Below are positions 33,557 to 44,403 of a stretch of DNA of 64,000 bases, in pieces. Each line of letters starts with the position of its first letter. The stretch's first letter is position 1. The stretch lies in assembly GCF_003286085.1 (NCBI RefSeq), contig NW_020825308.1, positions 124,001 through 188,000 of the forward strand. The letters are read 5' to 3'. Under the pieces are notes generated by a model. That model was not told the DNA's origin, searched no databases, and worked only from the letters and a program-made list of their open reading frames with translations. The DNA comes from Drosophila persimilis. Taxonomy: Eukaryota; Arthropoda; Insecta; Diptera; Drosophilidae. Position numbers and translations under genes: made by a program.

Positions 33557-35098
33557 CTAGTTCTTACGAGCTTTCTTGCGATTTCTCTGTGGAGGACCCT
33601 TACCGCTTTCCGAATGGTCTACCAAATACTTCGCCATGGTTTGAAGCACTTCCTCGTTTTTCTTTTTGAGTCGTCGGTTTTCGGCGATAAGTTTCTGTAC
33701 TGCAGGATCATTGAAATGGGCCTTATGAAAGTCTTCCTCGACCGCTAAAGCCACATCTTCATCTTTAACTTTGGAAGATTGCCGAGTTGACTTCAGCGCC
33801 TCCTCGTCAAATTCAATATCATCGTCATCGTCAACGTCAACGTCATCGGCGCCCAGATTTACGTGCTGCATTTTTTGTAATATTTTTTGATCCTCCGGAC
33901 CCAAGTTACAGTTGTCAAAATTTAGCTTTGGTTTGGCACGTGCTTTGGGGTACTCGTTGGTGACGAGCAACTCAATATAATCATTAACATCCGGAGGCGT
34001 GATCATCCGCTTGAGACTGTTTGCGAATAATTGTGGTTGCTTGTGTTGCGGCTGGAAAATGGCGGGACTGAGAAGACGGATTCTCAGATTAGTGATCACG
34101 CCGTTCTGGGGAATACTCTTCATGAGCTGCCGACTCGCAACATCCCAAACGCAGACTTGCTTATCCTCACCGCCAGAGACCAACAGTTGGGCATTCATTG
34201 TCAGAGCCAAGGAGGTTATGGGTTTTCCAACCGTATGGCCGATAAAGGCCTGAGCATCGTCCTCCTCCAGATGGTATTCCTGAAATAAACCATGATTAGC
34301 CATGCTATTATTATTTTTGTAGTCACTCACCTTCATCCGTGGCGCTCTCCAATTGTGAAACACAAACGACTTGCCTTCGGCGGAGCCAACATAAATGCTG
34401 GTCTCCATCCTATTGACAACCACGCTGTGCAGTGCTATTGGGAACACAATGCTGAGGAGCATGATGCCACCGTTTAAATCATATACTTTGCAGCAGCGGT
34501 CTAGGGACACTGTGTATAAGTAGGAGCGAATGCCACCAATTCCAGTGTGCAGATCCGTCACAGCCAGGCCATGATCGTTAAAGCTGTACAGAGGCTCACT
34601 GCCCTCCTGGCTGCCGTTGTCTAGCGGGGCAACAGAGAAGGTGAGATCCCAGACCAGAACGGCCCCATCTTTCCCGGCGCTGACAAAGCGCTCGCCATTG
34701 TCAGTGAAGCGCAGACAGGTTATGGCCTGGTAGTGTTTCGAGAGGGTGTTCAGCATGCGGCCAGTGCTCATGTGCCAGATATAAATGCTCTCCTGTATTC
34801 CAACTACCAGGTACGCGCCATCTGGAGTGAGGGCCATAGCATTGGCCTTGCCTGGCAACACAAATCGCAGGCTCGACATCTGCTCCTGCTTATTGATAGG
34901 CCAGACGTGGAGCAAAGGCTTAATTGTGTTGGCTGCCAGAACATAATTCAGCCCAATCATAGCCAGACTGTGGTGTTGGGCATTCCCGCCGCCCTTGTAC
35001 TTCATTAGGTCGGTGCCGGTGCGCAGATCCTGGACGCTGCATGTTGTGTTTTCCTCGCTGCAGGCGCTGACGAATAAAGCTTCCACAGCATCTCCCAT
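33557..35098 (-). CDS. WD-repeat protein 18 homologue (Rix1/Ipi3-type ribosome biogenesis factor)
   Basis: Beta-propeller protein expected in the PELP1-TEX10-WDR18 (Rix1) complex that processes pre-60S ribosomes in the nucleolus. Minus-strand exons are 35098-34331 and 34279-33557, giving 496 aa. The 51-bp intron 34330-34280 (GTGAGT...TTTCAG) has no stop and is a multiple of three, so the frame looks unbroken; removing it joins RAPRMK to EYHLEEDD. WD repeats show as VLVWDL, CVWDVASRQ, GHTVGKPITSLAL and similar blade ends over about residues 1-310. The C-terminus has an acidic run (DDVDVDDDDDIEFDEE), a coiled coil (IAENRRLKKKNEEVLQ) and a basic tail. The start is the ATG at 35098; an earlier in-frame ATG at 35161 lies inside the inverted-repeat element. 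Family call from overall shape; not searched. Confidence 0.8.
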   Translation of the reverse strand: MGDAVEALFVSACSEENTTCSVQDLRTGTDLMKYKGGGNAQHHSLAMIGLNYVLAANTIKPLLHVWPINKQEQMSSLRFVLPGKANAMALTPDGAYLVVGIQESIYIWHMSTGRMLNTLSKHYQAITCLRFTDNGERFVSAGKDGAVLVWDLTFSVAPLDNGSQEGSEPLYSFNDHGLAVTDLHTGIGGIRSYLYTVSLDRCCKVYDLNGGIMLLSIVFPIALHSVVVNRMETSIYVGSAEGKSFVFHNWRAPRMKVSDYKNNNSMANHGLFQEYHLEEDDAQAFIGHTVGKPITSLALTMNAQLLVSGGEDKQVCVWDVASRQLMKSIPQNGVITNLRIRLLSPAIFQPQHKQPQLFANSLKRMITPPDVNDYIELLVTNEYPKARAKPKLNFDNCNLGPEDQKILQKMQHVNLGADDVDVDDDDDIEFDEEALKSTRQSSKVKDEDVALAVEEDFHKAHFNDPAVQKLIAENRRLKKKNEEVLQTMAKYLVDHSESGKGPPQRNRKKARKN

Positions 35099-35134
35099 TT
35101 TCGGTGCACGTGCGAGCGATGATTGATAACCAGC

Positions 35135-35980
35135 TAGTGATGTAAAAAAACATCGATGCATCGATCATCGATGTTTTTCTGCCGATGTTTACTGATATTT
35201 TCCGATGTTTTTGCTGATACCGATGTTGAGTGATGCATCGATGTTTTGCAAAACATCGGTAGCTTAATTTCATATCATTGCGTATTTGTCTTCTGTAAGC
35301 AGCAACACAGGAATGCCAAATTAAGTAAACATATGTGACTTAAAATGAATCATATTTACTATAGATGGTATACATTTGTTTAAATATGAAACTGCGAACG
35401 CCGTTAACATCATTCGAAGGCAACCCGTTGTGTGTTTGGGAAGGGTACTGTTCTGTGTCTGTGACTATATACGTTATTAATATTACAGAATAGACAGTAC
35501 AATCTCATACACAAATACTCATAAATACAATTGTCCATGTCACTTCATGTCAATGAATATGACGACACGAAAATTACATTAGCAACTAAGAATAGACAAT
35601 TGCAGGATGAAGCAATAAACTATTTACTCTATTGCTGCCAAGTACCTAAGTAAATGCACTGAAATGTAACCCCCGCACAGAGTAAGTGTACCCTATCTAA
35701 AAATACTCTCACATGGAGCCTGTGCGTTCCTTCCCATACAATAAGAGTACCACTGCTAGCTATATAAGGAGATCCGTTTGTTCAATAAAACTCAGTATCA
35801 GAAACAGTACCACAACTGCCTGTCACTAATTTTCCCATCGCAATCATCAGGTCCTGATTTCGCGGTCATACATCGATGCATCGAAAAATAAATCCGATGT
35901 ATCAATCCAACATCGATGTTTGATTTTGACAACATCGATAGACATCGACATCGATGTTTTCATTCAAATTTACATCACTA
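35135..35980. mobile_element. ATCGATG-rich terminal-inverted-repeat element, copy B (hAT-like MITE)
   Basis: About 846 bp from TAGTGATGTAAA to TTTACATCACTA, perfect 12-bp inverted termini. The outer portions closely match copy A (18609-19318), and the diverged middle still aligns in places (for example GTAAGCAGC-AACACAG-AATGCC). No transposase frame and no clear target duplication. It starts 37 bp upstream of the WDR18-homologue ATG. Confidence 0.65.
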
Positions 35981-36002
35981 TAAAAGCCTCGGAGTGAGCA
36001 CT

Positions 36003-36110
36003 AGTGTGACTGCGGACTTATCCATAAAATATACCGTCCGACCCTCCGAAATATACCAAAATATACCGTCTCATTTGAAAAATATACCGTAAATATACTG
36101 ACAAATTCAA
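36003..36110 (-). promoter_or_regulatory. Motif 6 / DRE-like / motif 1 promoter module facing the WDR18 homologue
   Basis: Minus-strand reading: repeated GGTATATTT words, then TTTTATGGATAAGTCC, then GCAGTCACACTAG. Motif 1 has one change from GGTCACACT. Near-identical to the modules before arm and mRpL16. It lies about 905 bp from the start codon with copy B in between. Confidence 0.55.
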
Positions 36111-36520
36111 GTTATATTTTACATATTCCTCGTTTTTGATATTCCGTCGAATATTACCAGCTATATAGAACATTTAGCCATGCCCACATAATTTTATCCG
36201 ATTATTGAATCTATTTTCCAATTGATTGGTTTATCTTAAACACTTGATTTTATTGCATTTTGCGTAAAAAAGGTCTTAGCGAGAAGGGTCAAACAAAAAA
36301 AGAGAGTAATCGTTCTTATTGCTCAATTTTAATATTACTCTATAAATTGCTCAGCCCTGCCCACGCATATCGACTAAAACCAAGCTTAAACAAAAAAGTT
36401 CAACCAAAAATATTCGCTATGCTGTCACGTTGCTGTTGTTTGAAGACTTGTTGCTTGTCAACCGGAGTATGGCCATTTGTATACCATATTTAGTTAATTT
36501 TATATAAAGATACTGTTTTA
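36111..36520. repeat. Continuation of the duplicated block shared with 19440-20070
   Basis: Matches the tandem-repeat region downstream of copy A (GAATTCAAG-like start, CATGCCCACATAATTTTATC, TTGCATTTTGCGTAAAAAAG, then TTTGTATACC-TATTT-GTTAATTT), but with fewer and shorter units. Together with copy B and the promoter module it makes a block of about 1.4 kb in the same orientation as 18609-20070. Confidence 0.6.
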
Positions 36521-36575
36521 AAACGTAATTAATTCCACAATTCTATAATATCCATTTATCCTTTTTCACAGCACT

Positions 36576-36668
36576 GCATATATTTCTCTCGCTGTCACTG
36601 CATGCTTTTTTCATAAGACTGTTTTCGCAGCTAGACAGTTAGCAAATTCTAATGTCATATGGCCATAT
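36576..36668 (+). repeat. Dispersed repeat, copy 2
   Basis: GCATATATTTCTCTCGCTGT, TGCATGCTTTTTTCATAAG, GCTAGACAGTTAGCAAA and CTAATGTCATA match the copies at 8178 and 41845. Sequence around 36680-37060 otherwise contains only AT-rich spacer and the probable 5' UTR of the next gene. Confidence 0.55.
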
Positions 36669-37067
36669 GGTTTACCAACCAACAAACACAAATTTATCGT
36701 GTAAGTTTTTTCAGACTAGTCTGGTCTTGAAGTGTAATAGAATACGAGTATTGGAGCTGTCCATCTGCTTAAGATGACTCATATTGCTCATAACACTGTT
36801 AGTTAACAGAGAGCTAGTGCGACGCTGCACTGGCACTGTTTAGTTAACAGTGAATTAAAGCCTGGCAACCCTGCTGACGTAGTATAATTTTTTTCTTGGG
36901 GCAGACATTGACAAAAACACATACTTGTATTATATTTTATATAAATAAATATTACAAAGCTTATTTACTACGACGTGTTTGAATTGACGCCGTATCCGAG
37001 CTCTGATCGCTGCGCTCGTCGCAAAAGACGAAGACACCTGGACTGACTCAAGTGGAAAAGAAGGGCA

Positions 37068-37881
37068 ATGGCTGGATCCGCACTTCGTCGCCTTATGGCG
37101 GAATACAAACGTAAGTGGGGCGGATGATGGTGCGTGAGCAGACGCGGGTGCTGGTGCGGGTGTTGGCGTTGATTATGTTGTCGTTGTTAGATCCGCCAAA
37201 GTCCAAATACTGCATAGGCCTGTGCCCTGCGTCTGCTGCAACAATTTTTTAGTTTTGTTTATCAGCTGAATGACACGCTTCTCATAGAGTTAACGCTGGA
37301 CCCACCGGAAGGAATCGTAGCTGGGCCCGTTAGTGAAGACAACTTCTTCGAATGGGAGGCGTTAATTGCGTGAGTACTGTCTCTAGCCATCGTAGTGCCT
37401 TATCATTTATAGTTGTATCCATTATGTGCGCTTTGCAGTGGACCCGAGGGCACTTGCTTCGAGGGAGGCGTATTTCCCGCACGACTCGTTTTTCCACCCG
37501 ACTACCCACTGAGTCCGCCAAAAATGAAATTCACTTGTGATATGTTCCATCCAAACATCTTTGCTGATGGCCGCGTTTGCATATCAATATTACATGCGCC
37601 CGGCGACGATCCCTTGGGCTACGAGCTGTCGGCAGAACGGTGGAGTCCAGTCCAAAGCGTGGAAAAGATCTTGCTTAGCGTGGTCAGCATGCTGGCGGGT
37701 GAGTAAAACTTCGTCGGCCCGCGAATTGCCGCTGATCTTATGACTGTGGTTAATACTATTAGAACCCAACGACGAGAGTGGCGCCAATGTTGATGCGGCC
37801 ATAATGTGGCGCGAGCGAAGGGAAGAGTTCAATAGTATCGCTCGACGTCTGGTGCGAAAAACACTCGGATTGGCAACATAA
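37068..37881 (+). CDS. Ubc7: Ubiquitin-conjugating enzyme E2, UBE2G2/Ubc7 type
   Basis: E2 enzyme of ER-associated degradation that receives ubiquitin from E1 and works with membrane E3 ligases. Exons 37068-37110, 37288-37369, 37439-37698 and 37763-37881, all GT-AG, yield 167 aa against about 165 for human UBE2G2. Landmarks are [52 protein letters not shown] with the catalytic Cys, the acidic loop insertion [16 protein letters not shown] typical of this class, and [16 protein letters not shown]. Together with Edem2 it is the second ERAD factor in the window, though they are 33 kb apart with no sign of co-regulation. AATAAA at 38033-38038 is the likely polyadenylation signal. The symbol follows the fly UBE2G2 homologue (courtless/Ubc7). 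Confidence 0.9.
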
Positions 37882-39750
37882 ACCAGAGGTTCGTTCGCTA
37901 CGAAACTAGATCCATCCTATCCAACAAATCCAACTATGAGCCGGGCGGAAAGTTGTGGGAAAGCCTCTACGATACAACTCTACCCTCAACCGATGACAAC
38001 CTTTCACATTAGCAAGATTCAAGAAACATAGCAATAAAATCGGCTGTTAGCTACAAGCGGGCAACAGTTCATCCCGACTTAAGTATTGTATACACTATTG
38101 ATGTTGATATTCGTATTTCGTACACCATCCTTCAATGTCCACCCGATTTAGTGGAGTTGGAATGCATGGTGGATGGTGGTTCGTGGTTTTGAGCACTATA
38201 CACATAAAATTACATAAGTTGTTTATCGTATCACTCTGAAGCAGTATAAATATGCGTATATTGGGTCCTCTGCACAACAGTTTGTCGGACTTTTATTAAT
38301 ATTCACGATATATGCACATACGTTTGTATGTATGTATTATCACGGAATTGTTCTGTGATCGCAATAATGCTGTATATCAGGAAGAGAATGGAACCTCTTT
38401 CCGGCTTGTCCGTTGATGGGAACATAGCCTAAATCTAGTGGGAAAATCTAGTCTGACTTCTAGCCCTGAAGCAAAAGCCTTCTAGCAAAATCAAGAATAA
38501 GCACATTATTTAGTGGCTTCACCCATTTATCTTTGCTACTTTTAATAAAAAAAGAGACATGCGAATAGTCAATTAAAGCAGCAGTCAAGTTTGATCAATT
38601 TTAATATGCATATTTATGTACATAAAAACAAGACACATATGTACATATTTATATAGTGACTTGCAAAGGCCAAGGTAGGTACGTAAGGCATAGTAGGAAG
38701 TCTAAGATTTCGAATTTTTCGCAGAAGTGTTTTGAAAAAAAAAACAAATGTTTTAAGTTGAAATCCTTTACATTTTTGGTTATAGTTTTATATGTTAATA
38801 TATATAAATGTATATATACATATAACACGTTGCTTTAAGTAAGTTTATATATCATTCAGAATAAAATACACTTAGGGAATGAATATTAAGAGTTAGACAC
38901 ATGTGTATATGTTTGTACATAGTATGTTATATGTATGCACCTAGCAATAACAACTACATACGAGTATACTCCACTGGAAATATTTGTTTACCCATTAATA
39001 ATTTTGGGCGAATTCAACGTGCATATCTGACAGGGATATGTTTCACCATCATGCTCTATAGTTATGCCAGCTAGATAGTTGTGACAGGATATGTTTGCGA
39101 CATACTCTACTAAGATGTTCAACTCAGCAGACGGGACGGTAAAGACGGTAACTGATGTCAGCAAGGGAATGTATGTAAGCTTTGTTTGTATGAATTCACT
39201 GCTCTTTTCATATTTTGTACGAGTCGAAAAGCCCAGCAGCGGCCGAAGCTGGCTGAATTTACTCTCTCAACCAAGTAGCTTTGGTCAACTGGGCTTTGTT
39301 TTCTAGCACATAGTGGGAGGGCGGGATGGGTTAGAGCAGCACGTGCTTGTTAGTATAATTATCCGCTATGAAATTGACAAACCGGTTCTAATTCCATGAA
39401 ACTGCAATATAAATGGCGAAATGAATACAGTAATTCCAAATGGCCAAGCTGCAAGTACACGAACATTATTTGTTGGATTTTCTGTATAATTCTATAACAA
39501 TGTGTGTACATATGTATAACTAAATGCTTGTAGGTATATGTACACGTCCTCTGCGGACATACAGGCACACATATCGGGGTCATTGCAAAAAACATTGAAC
39601 AAATATGTACATACATACTATATTAACAGGCAACCAACTAAACAGAATCACAAAATGACAATCATAACAAGAATGGATGCAGTTGATAGGGCGAAACGAA
39701 CTCAGGTTGCTATTGGACTAAATAATAGTGACGTCCAGCGCCTCGGCTAG
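37882..39750. other. Intergenic sequence after Ubc7
   Basis: 3' UTR followed by AT-rich spacer with many TACATATGTA-like words near 38600-38950 and 39480-39620. Small open frames such as 39091-39306 show no conserved character. No RNA gene or transposon recognised. Confidence 0.5.
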
Positions 39751-41268
39751 CTAGTCAACATGGTACTCAGTCCGATAAGGCGAACCGCGTCGTTTCTCAG
39801 CCACGAACACGTTGCTGATCCCCGACAGGCTGGTCACACCCCGCGATCCTGTGCTGCGGAAGTAGATGAGCAGGTACTGCTCACCATGCCGTAGCTCCAC
39901 GTCGTCGGCAAAGTCGATGCGCACTTGCTCTCCGTTCGTCTCTTGCTGGCGCCGCAGACGCTGGCGATTCCGATGATGGTGGCGGCCACGCCGATGCGGG
40001 GCAGGCGTATCGAAGTATTCGCGCTCGTTGTTCGAGTCCGATGAAGTTGGCGACTCAGCCTGGTTGACGTACTCATAGGCAGAGTAGTGCGCCAAGCTGG
40101 CATAGTCAACGGGGTATATGCCTATCCAGTCATGGGGACCTTCTTCGAACTCCGCCTGCTTGTGGTACTCCACGGTGTTCTCATCACCAATGCTCCACAA
40201 CGAAATCGGGGAGAAACTCACACCTGGGGCACGAACATTTGGATACATCTTGATAGTAAAATCACTTGTGACCGGCTTGTGGTCGCTGATGTTGTAGACT
40301 GGGTGGGATTTGTACGAGCACTGTTCGATGGCCAGCTGCATGCCACGTTGACGGTTCGACGGCTGCACGGCGTACATGATGCGATCCGTCCAGGCGGGAC
40401 GACGCTTCAAATCGTACTCGGAGGTGCCTTCCTTGTACTTAAACGTGGGTGGAAATGCAGGCATTCGTTCGTGCATCACTTGGAAAGCTTGCTGTGTGTG
40501 TTCCCGAACATGCAACAGCTGATCCCGCTTTATAAGAGTCTCGTGCTGGCTTTCATCGCGCAACGCCTCCCTAACCTCTGTTGAGGAGTCGTTGCCCTGT
40601 AGCCGAAAGTTGAGATCACCGAACCAAAAGACATAATCGTGGTCGTATATCTCACGATAGTGTTTCACGTGATAATGGTGATTCTCCAGTATTTGTTTGT
40701 AATCATCGATCCGTTCATCTAGTTGATGGTCGTGGGCAGCCAAGTGGGCCACCACGAAGGCCAGTCCACATCCATACATTGTGAAACGAACACTCACCGC
40801 GCCCTTGTTACCCCAAATGCCGCCAAAGCCAGTACGCGTGAACTCCGCCTCGATGTCATGCAGGTGCTCCACGTGAGGGCGCCGCACAAACATGGTCAGC
40901 AGCAGGCCCTGCATTTGCTCTGACTTCACCGACACATAGTTGTAGCTGCGCAGAAGCTCCTTTGCCTTGTGCGTCCACGGATCCTCCTTAAACAAGCTTA
41001 AAACCTGTTGCTGTGGCTGTGCATTCACCTCCTGCAGTCCAATGGCATATATGTCCGGCAAGTGCTTTTCCGAGATGGCAGCATCGCTTGCATCATCCAA
41101 GCTGAGCAGTTGGCGCAGTGATATGTTGTCCGGAAAGCGACTGCCTACATTCCAAGTGACCACATAAACGCGATAGGTTCCCAGCTGTTGGCGTGAATTG
41201 CCAGCAGCAGCCGCCTCGACGTCGTTTGTTTTCTCGGCACTCGAGCTGAGGTCTTCATTGTGGCTCAT
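39751..41268 (-). CDS. Inositol polyphosphate 5-phosphatase, SKIP/INPP5K-like with SKICH domain
   Basis: Hydrolyses the 5-phosphate of phosphoinositides. Single minus-strand frame of 505 aa from the ATG at 41268 (MSHNEDLSSSAEK); a longer frame from 41391 exists, but the extra residues look like translated 5' UTR. The catalytic domain (about 30-350) shows YVVTWNVGSRFP, DIYAIGLQEVN, FGGIWGNKGAV, YVFWFGDLNFRL, RRPAWTDRI and YNISDHKPV, all metal- and phosphate-site motifs intact. The C-terminal part (SPISLWSI, HDWIGIYPVDYASL, QYLLIYFRSTGSRG, GISNVFVAEKR) looks like a SKICH domain, split by a Ser-rich and Arg/His-rich insert. No introns seen. Closest fly match is probably CG9784, from memory. Confidence 0.88.
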   Translation of the reverse strand: MSHNEDLSSSAEKTNDVEAAAAGNSRQQLGTYRVYVVTWNVGSRFPDNISLRQLLSLDDASDAAISEKHLPDIYAIGLQEVNAQPQQQVLSLFKEDPWTHKAKELLRSYNYVSVKSEQMQGLLLTMFVRRPHVEHLHDIEAEFTRTGFGGIWGNKGAVSVRFTMYGCGLAFVVAHLAAHDHQLDERIDDYKQILENHHYHVKHYREIYDHDYVFWFGDLNFRLQGNDSSTEVREALRDESQHETLIKRDQLLHVREHTQQAFQVMHERMPAFPPTFKYKEGTSEYDLKRRPAWTDRIMYAVQPSNRQRGMQLAIEQCSYKSHPVYNISDHKPVTSDFTIKMYPNVRAPGVSFSPISLWSIGDENTVEYHKQAEFEEGPHDWIGIYPVDYASLAHYSAYEYVNQAESPTSSDSNNEREYFDTPAPHRRGRHHHRNRQRLRRQQETNGEQVRIDFADDVELRHGEQYLLIYFRSTGSRGVTSLSGISNVFVAEKRRGSPYRTEYHVD

Positions 41269-41811
41269 TGTGAACAGAGATAGAAACCGAATAGAAATAC
41301 CTCCACTAAAATTTGTTGGGTGTACTATGCTACCTCTAAGCTGTAAATAGTGGATAATTAATTTGCGTCGCTGCACTATAAAGCCTACCACCTGCTGTTA
41401 TGTGTGCAATCCGATTTCACGTTGAATTGGTTAGATTACAACAAAACAGCTTTTGTGACTTATGTGTTTACGTAGTATTTGTAGCTTATTAGTCAATTGT
41501 CATGGGTGTGAATATATTTGTTAATAGGAGAAAACGATATATATCGGGGTAGCTTAGCCTTGCCCGTTTTAAAAAATTATGAATAAGATTATAACTTTAA
41601 TATATATTAGCTTTGGACTTGGAGGGCCAATCTAATAGCCTGTTGACACTGGGACTGAGGCATGTGTCTTTCCGGAGTCGCAGTTTTTTTTTACTTTAAG
41701 TACAGATAAGAGATGATACTCGTATAGAAACCATAAAGAATTCATGTCTTTTTTTCGTCACTAACCATACAGTATATAGATGTGTCAGTTCATACATGTC
41801 ATGTCGGTCTA

Positions 41812-42127
41812 CCAGTTTAGCTGGGATCAGCGCTGGACAAACTAGACGCATATATCTCTCTCGCTCTCACTGCGTGCTTTTTCCATAGGGCTGTCTCTGT
41901 TTTTTTCAGCTAGTCCAGCTTCAAAGTCTAATGTCATAAGGCCATTACAATGTCACAAATAATGTCTCAGTTATTTGATTGATAGCCGGGATATGTGTTT
42001 AGAGACGGCTAAGAATATTAATTTTGCGTTTTGTCTATCCCTTTGCAGAAAAATTTGGAAAATTCGAATGTCATAACAGCTTAACAAACTACAATTTCTG
42101 CCGCATTGTTGATCCCAGCTCAACTGG
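41812..42127. mobile_element. Short inverted-repeat element related to the dispersed repeat
   Basis: CCAGTTTAGCTGGGATCA (41812-41829) and TGATCCCAGCTCAACTGG (42110-42127) are inverted copies with one mismatch, enclosing about 316 bp. The interior includes the third copy of the dispersed repeat (about 41845-41946). It lies between the divergent 5-phosphatase and CCT6 genes. No coding sequence. Confidence 0.5.
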
Positions 42128-42323
42128 AATGCCAACTGGACGGATATACGTATATAGCCGAATACCCTGGGAGCGTACGCAGAAAATTCGTTTACATATT
42201 CTTTATATGAACTGGCACATCTATGTACTGTATGGTAAGTGGTAGCGGCGACTAGTTTAAAAACTATCGCATAACAGACTTATGAATGAAATCGTTTTTG
42301 GGCAAACAATCGGTTTTTGCGTG

Positions 42324-42334
42324 TGGTCATACTG
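42324..42334 (+). promoter_or_regulatory. Motif-1-like site upstream of CCT6
   Basis: TGGTCATACTG differs at one base from motif 1 (YGGTCACACTR). It lies 93 bp from the CCT6 ATG and points the right way. Confidence 0.5.
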
Positions 42335-42426
42335 TTGTCTGCATTTTCGACTCAGCGTGTTGAAATAAGGAAATTTTCAATTAATTGTTCAATTTTTAAA
42401 CGAAAACTAAATAAATAAATAACATA

Positions 42427-44403
42427 ATGGCTTCGATCAGTTTGCTGAATCCCAAGGCCGAGTTCGCCCGTGCCGCTCAGGCTCTGTCCATCAACATCAG
42501 TGCCGCCAAAGGTCTGCAGGATGTGATGCGCACCAACCTGGGTCCCAAGGGAACAGTAAAAATGTAAGTAACTGCCTTTATTACTGTGACATCCTAGCCA
42601 CCAGAGTTTAAATTCATTAGCGACAGAACACAGTCGAAAAACATGCATTCAGAAACAGATGCCGTGCCCCGTGATGTTTAAGGTTAGAAACGAACTGCAA
42701 TAGCGGCATGCGTCATCGTGCCAGCTGACGGTACTGTAGAACCACAGAACTAGCTTAAAGATTTACGGATTTCATAGATTATTACTGAAAATAATAAGAT
42801 AAGAGAAACTAACATTTTGAGTCTAGGTCAAGGCAAGGGACAAAATGTTTCCCTTGCTATTAGCCGGATAGCGAAACTGTAGAAAGAGGAGTGACGCACG
42901 CGCTTAACGTACGCACACTAACAAAAATTTCTCGAATATTCTAGGTTGGTTTCTGGAGCCGGGGATATTAAAATAACCAAGGATGGCAATGTCCTGCTTC
43001 ATGAAATGCAGATCCAGCATCCAACTGCTTCGATGATTGCCAGGGCCAGCACGGCCCAGGATGATTCCACTGGAGATGGCACCACCACTACAGTGATGCT
43101 TATTGGAGAGCTTCTCAAGCAGGCAGATATCTACTTGTCTGAGGGTCTGCATCCCCGCATCATGGCCGAGGGATTTGAGAAGGCCCGCGACAAGGCGCTG
43201 GAGGTCCTCGACAAGGTCAAAGTGCCCGTGGAAATCAACAAGAAGAATTTAGTGGAGATCGCGAACACCAGTCTGAAGACCAAAGTGCATCCCGCCCTGG
43301 CCGATTTGCTCACTGAGGTGTGTGTGGAAGCTGTTCTGACCATAGCTAACGATAAGAAGCCTGTTGATCTGCACATGGTTGAGCTGATGGAAATGCAGCA
43401 CAAAACTGACACGGACACGCAGCTGGTGCGTGGACTGGTCATGGACCATGGCGCTCGCCATCCGGACATGCCCAAGCGGTTGGAGAATGTCTACATTCTC
43501 ACCGCCAATGTCTCCCTGGAGTACGAGAAGGCTGAGGTCAATTCGGGATTCTTCTACAAGACGGCCGAGGAGCGGGAGGCGTTCGTCCGTGCTGAACGTG
43601 AATTTATTGATCAGCGTGTGAAGAAGGTGATTGAACTGAAACGGTCGGTGTGCGATGGCACAGACAAGACTTTCGTGTTGATCAACCAGAAGGGAATAGA
43701 TCCTATTTCCTTAGATGCCCTTGCCAAGGAGGGAATTCTGGCTCTTCGTCGCGCCAAACGCCGTAATATGGAGCGCTTGGCTCTGGCTTGCGGCGGTACC
43801 GCCATGAACTCCTTTGACGATCTTCAAGAGGAGCATCTCGGCTACGCTGGTGTAGTTTACGAGCATGTCCTGGGTGAGAACAAGTACACATTTGTGGAAG
43901 ACTGCAAAAATCCGCTTTCGGTCACCATTTTGATCAAGGGACCTAATAAGCACACCATTACTCAGATCAAGGATGCCATCCGTGATGGCCTGAGAGCCAT
44001 CAACAACACAATTGCCGACAAAGTTCTAGTACCTGGCGCTGGCGCTTTCGAAGTGCGTGCCTACAACGAGCTGGTGGCATACAAAGACACCATCAAGGGC
44101 AAGGCGCGTCTGGCAGTGCAAGCCTTTGCTGATGCTCTGCTGGTGATACCCAAAACGCTAGCCGTTAACAGTGGATACGACGCCCAGGACACTATCGTGA
44201 AGCTTACCGTCGAGGATCGCTTGCACCCGGACCTAGTTGGGCTCGATCTGGCCACCGGTGAGCCCATGAAGCCCGTCGATATGGGTGTCTACGACAACTA
44301 CATCGTCAAAAAGCAGATACTCAACTCCTGCTCCATAATTGCCAGCAATCTGCTGCTCGTCGACGAGGTAATGCGTGCGGGCATGACCAGCCTCAAGGGC
44401 TAA
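42427..44403 (+). CDS. CCT6: T-complex chaperonin 1 subunit zeta (CCT6)
   Basis: Subunit of the cytosolic TRiC/CCT chaperonin that folds actin, tubulin and WD proteins. Two exons, 42427-42563 and 42945-44403, with a 381-bp intron (GTAAGT...TTCTAG); the split codon gives Met and the protein has 531 aa, the normal length. Group II chaperonin signatures include [57 protein letters not shown] and the C-terminal [13 protein letters not shown]. Zeta identity comes from the [11 protein letters not shown] stretch and overall sequence. No oddities. Known in flies as Tcp-1zeta. Confidence 0.95.

Noticed and set aside
35099..35161. N-terminal extension of the WDR18 homologue
   Set aside because: Most of these codons lie inside the inverted-repeat element; the ATG at 35098 gives the natural start.
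35135..35980. 8-bp target-site duplication for the hAT-like element
   Set aside because: Flanking octamers match at only about half the positions in both copies, so none is claimed.
41269..41391. Extra 41 N-terminal codons of the 5-phosphatase
   Set aside because: Sequence looks like translated 5' UTR; the ATG at 41268 gives a normal start for the family.
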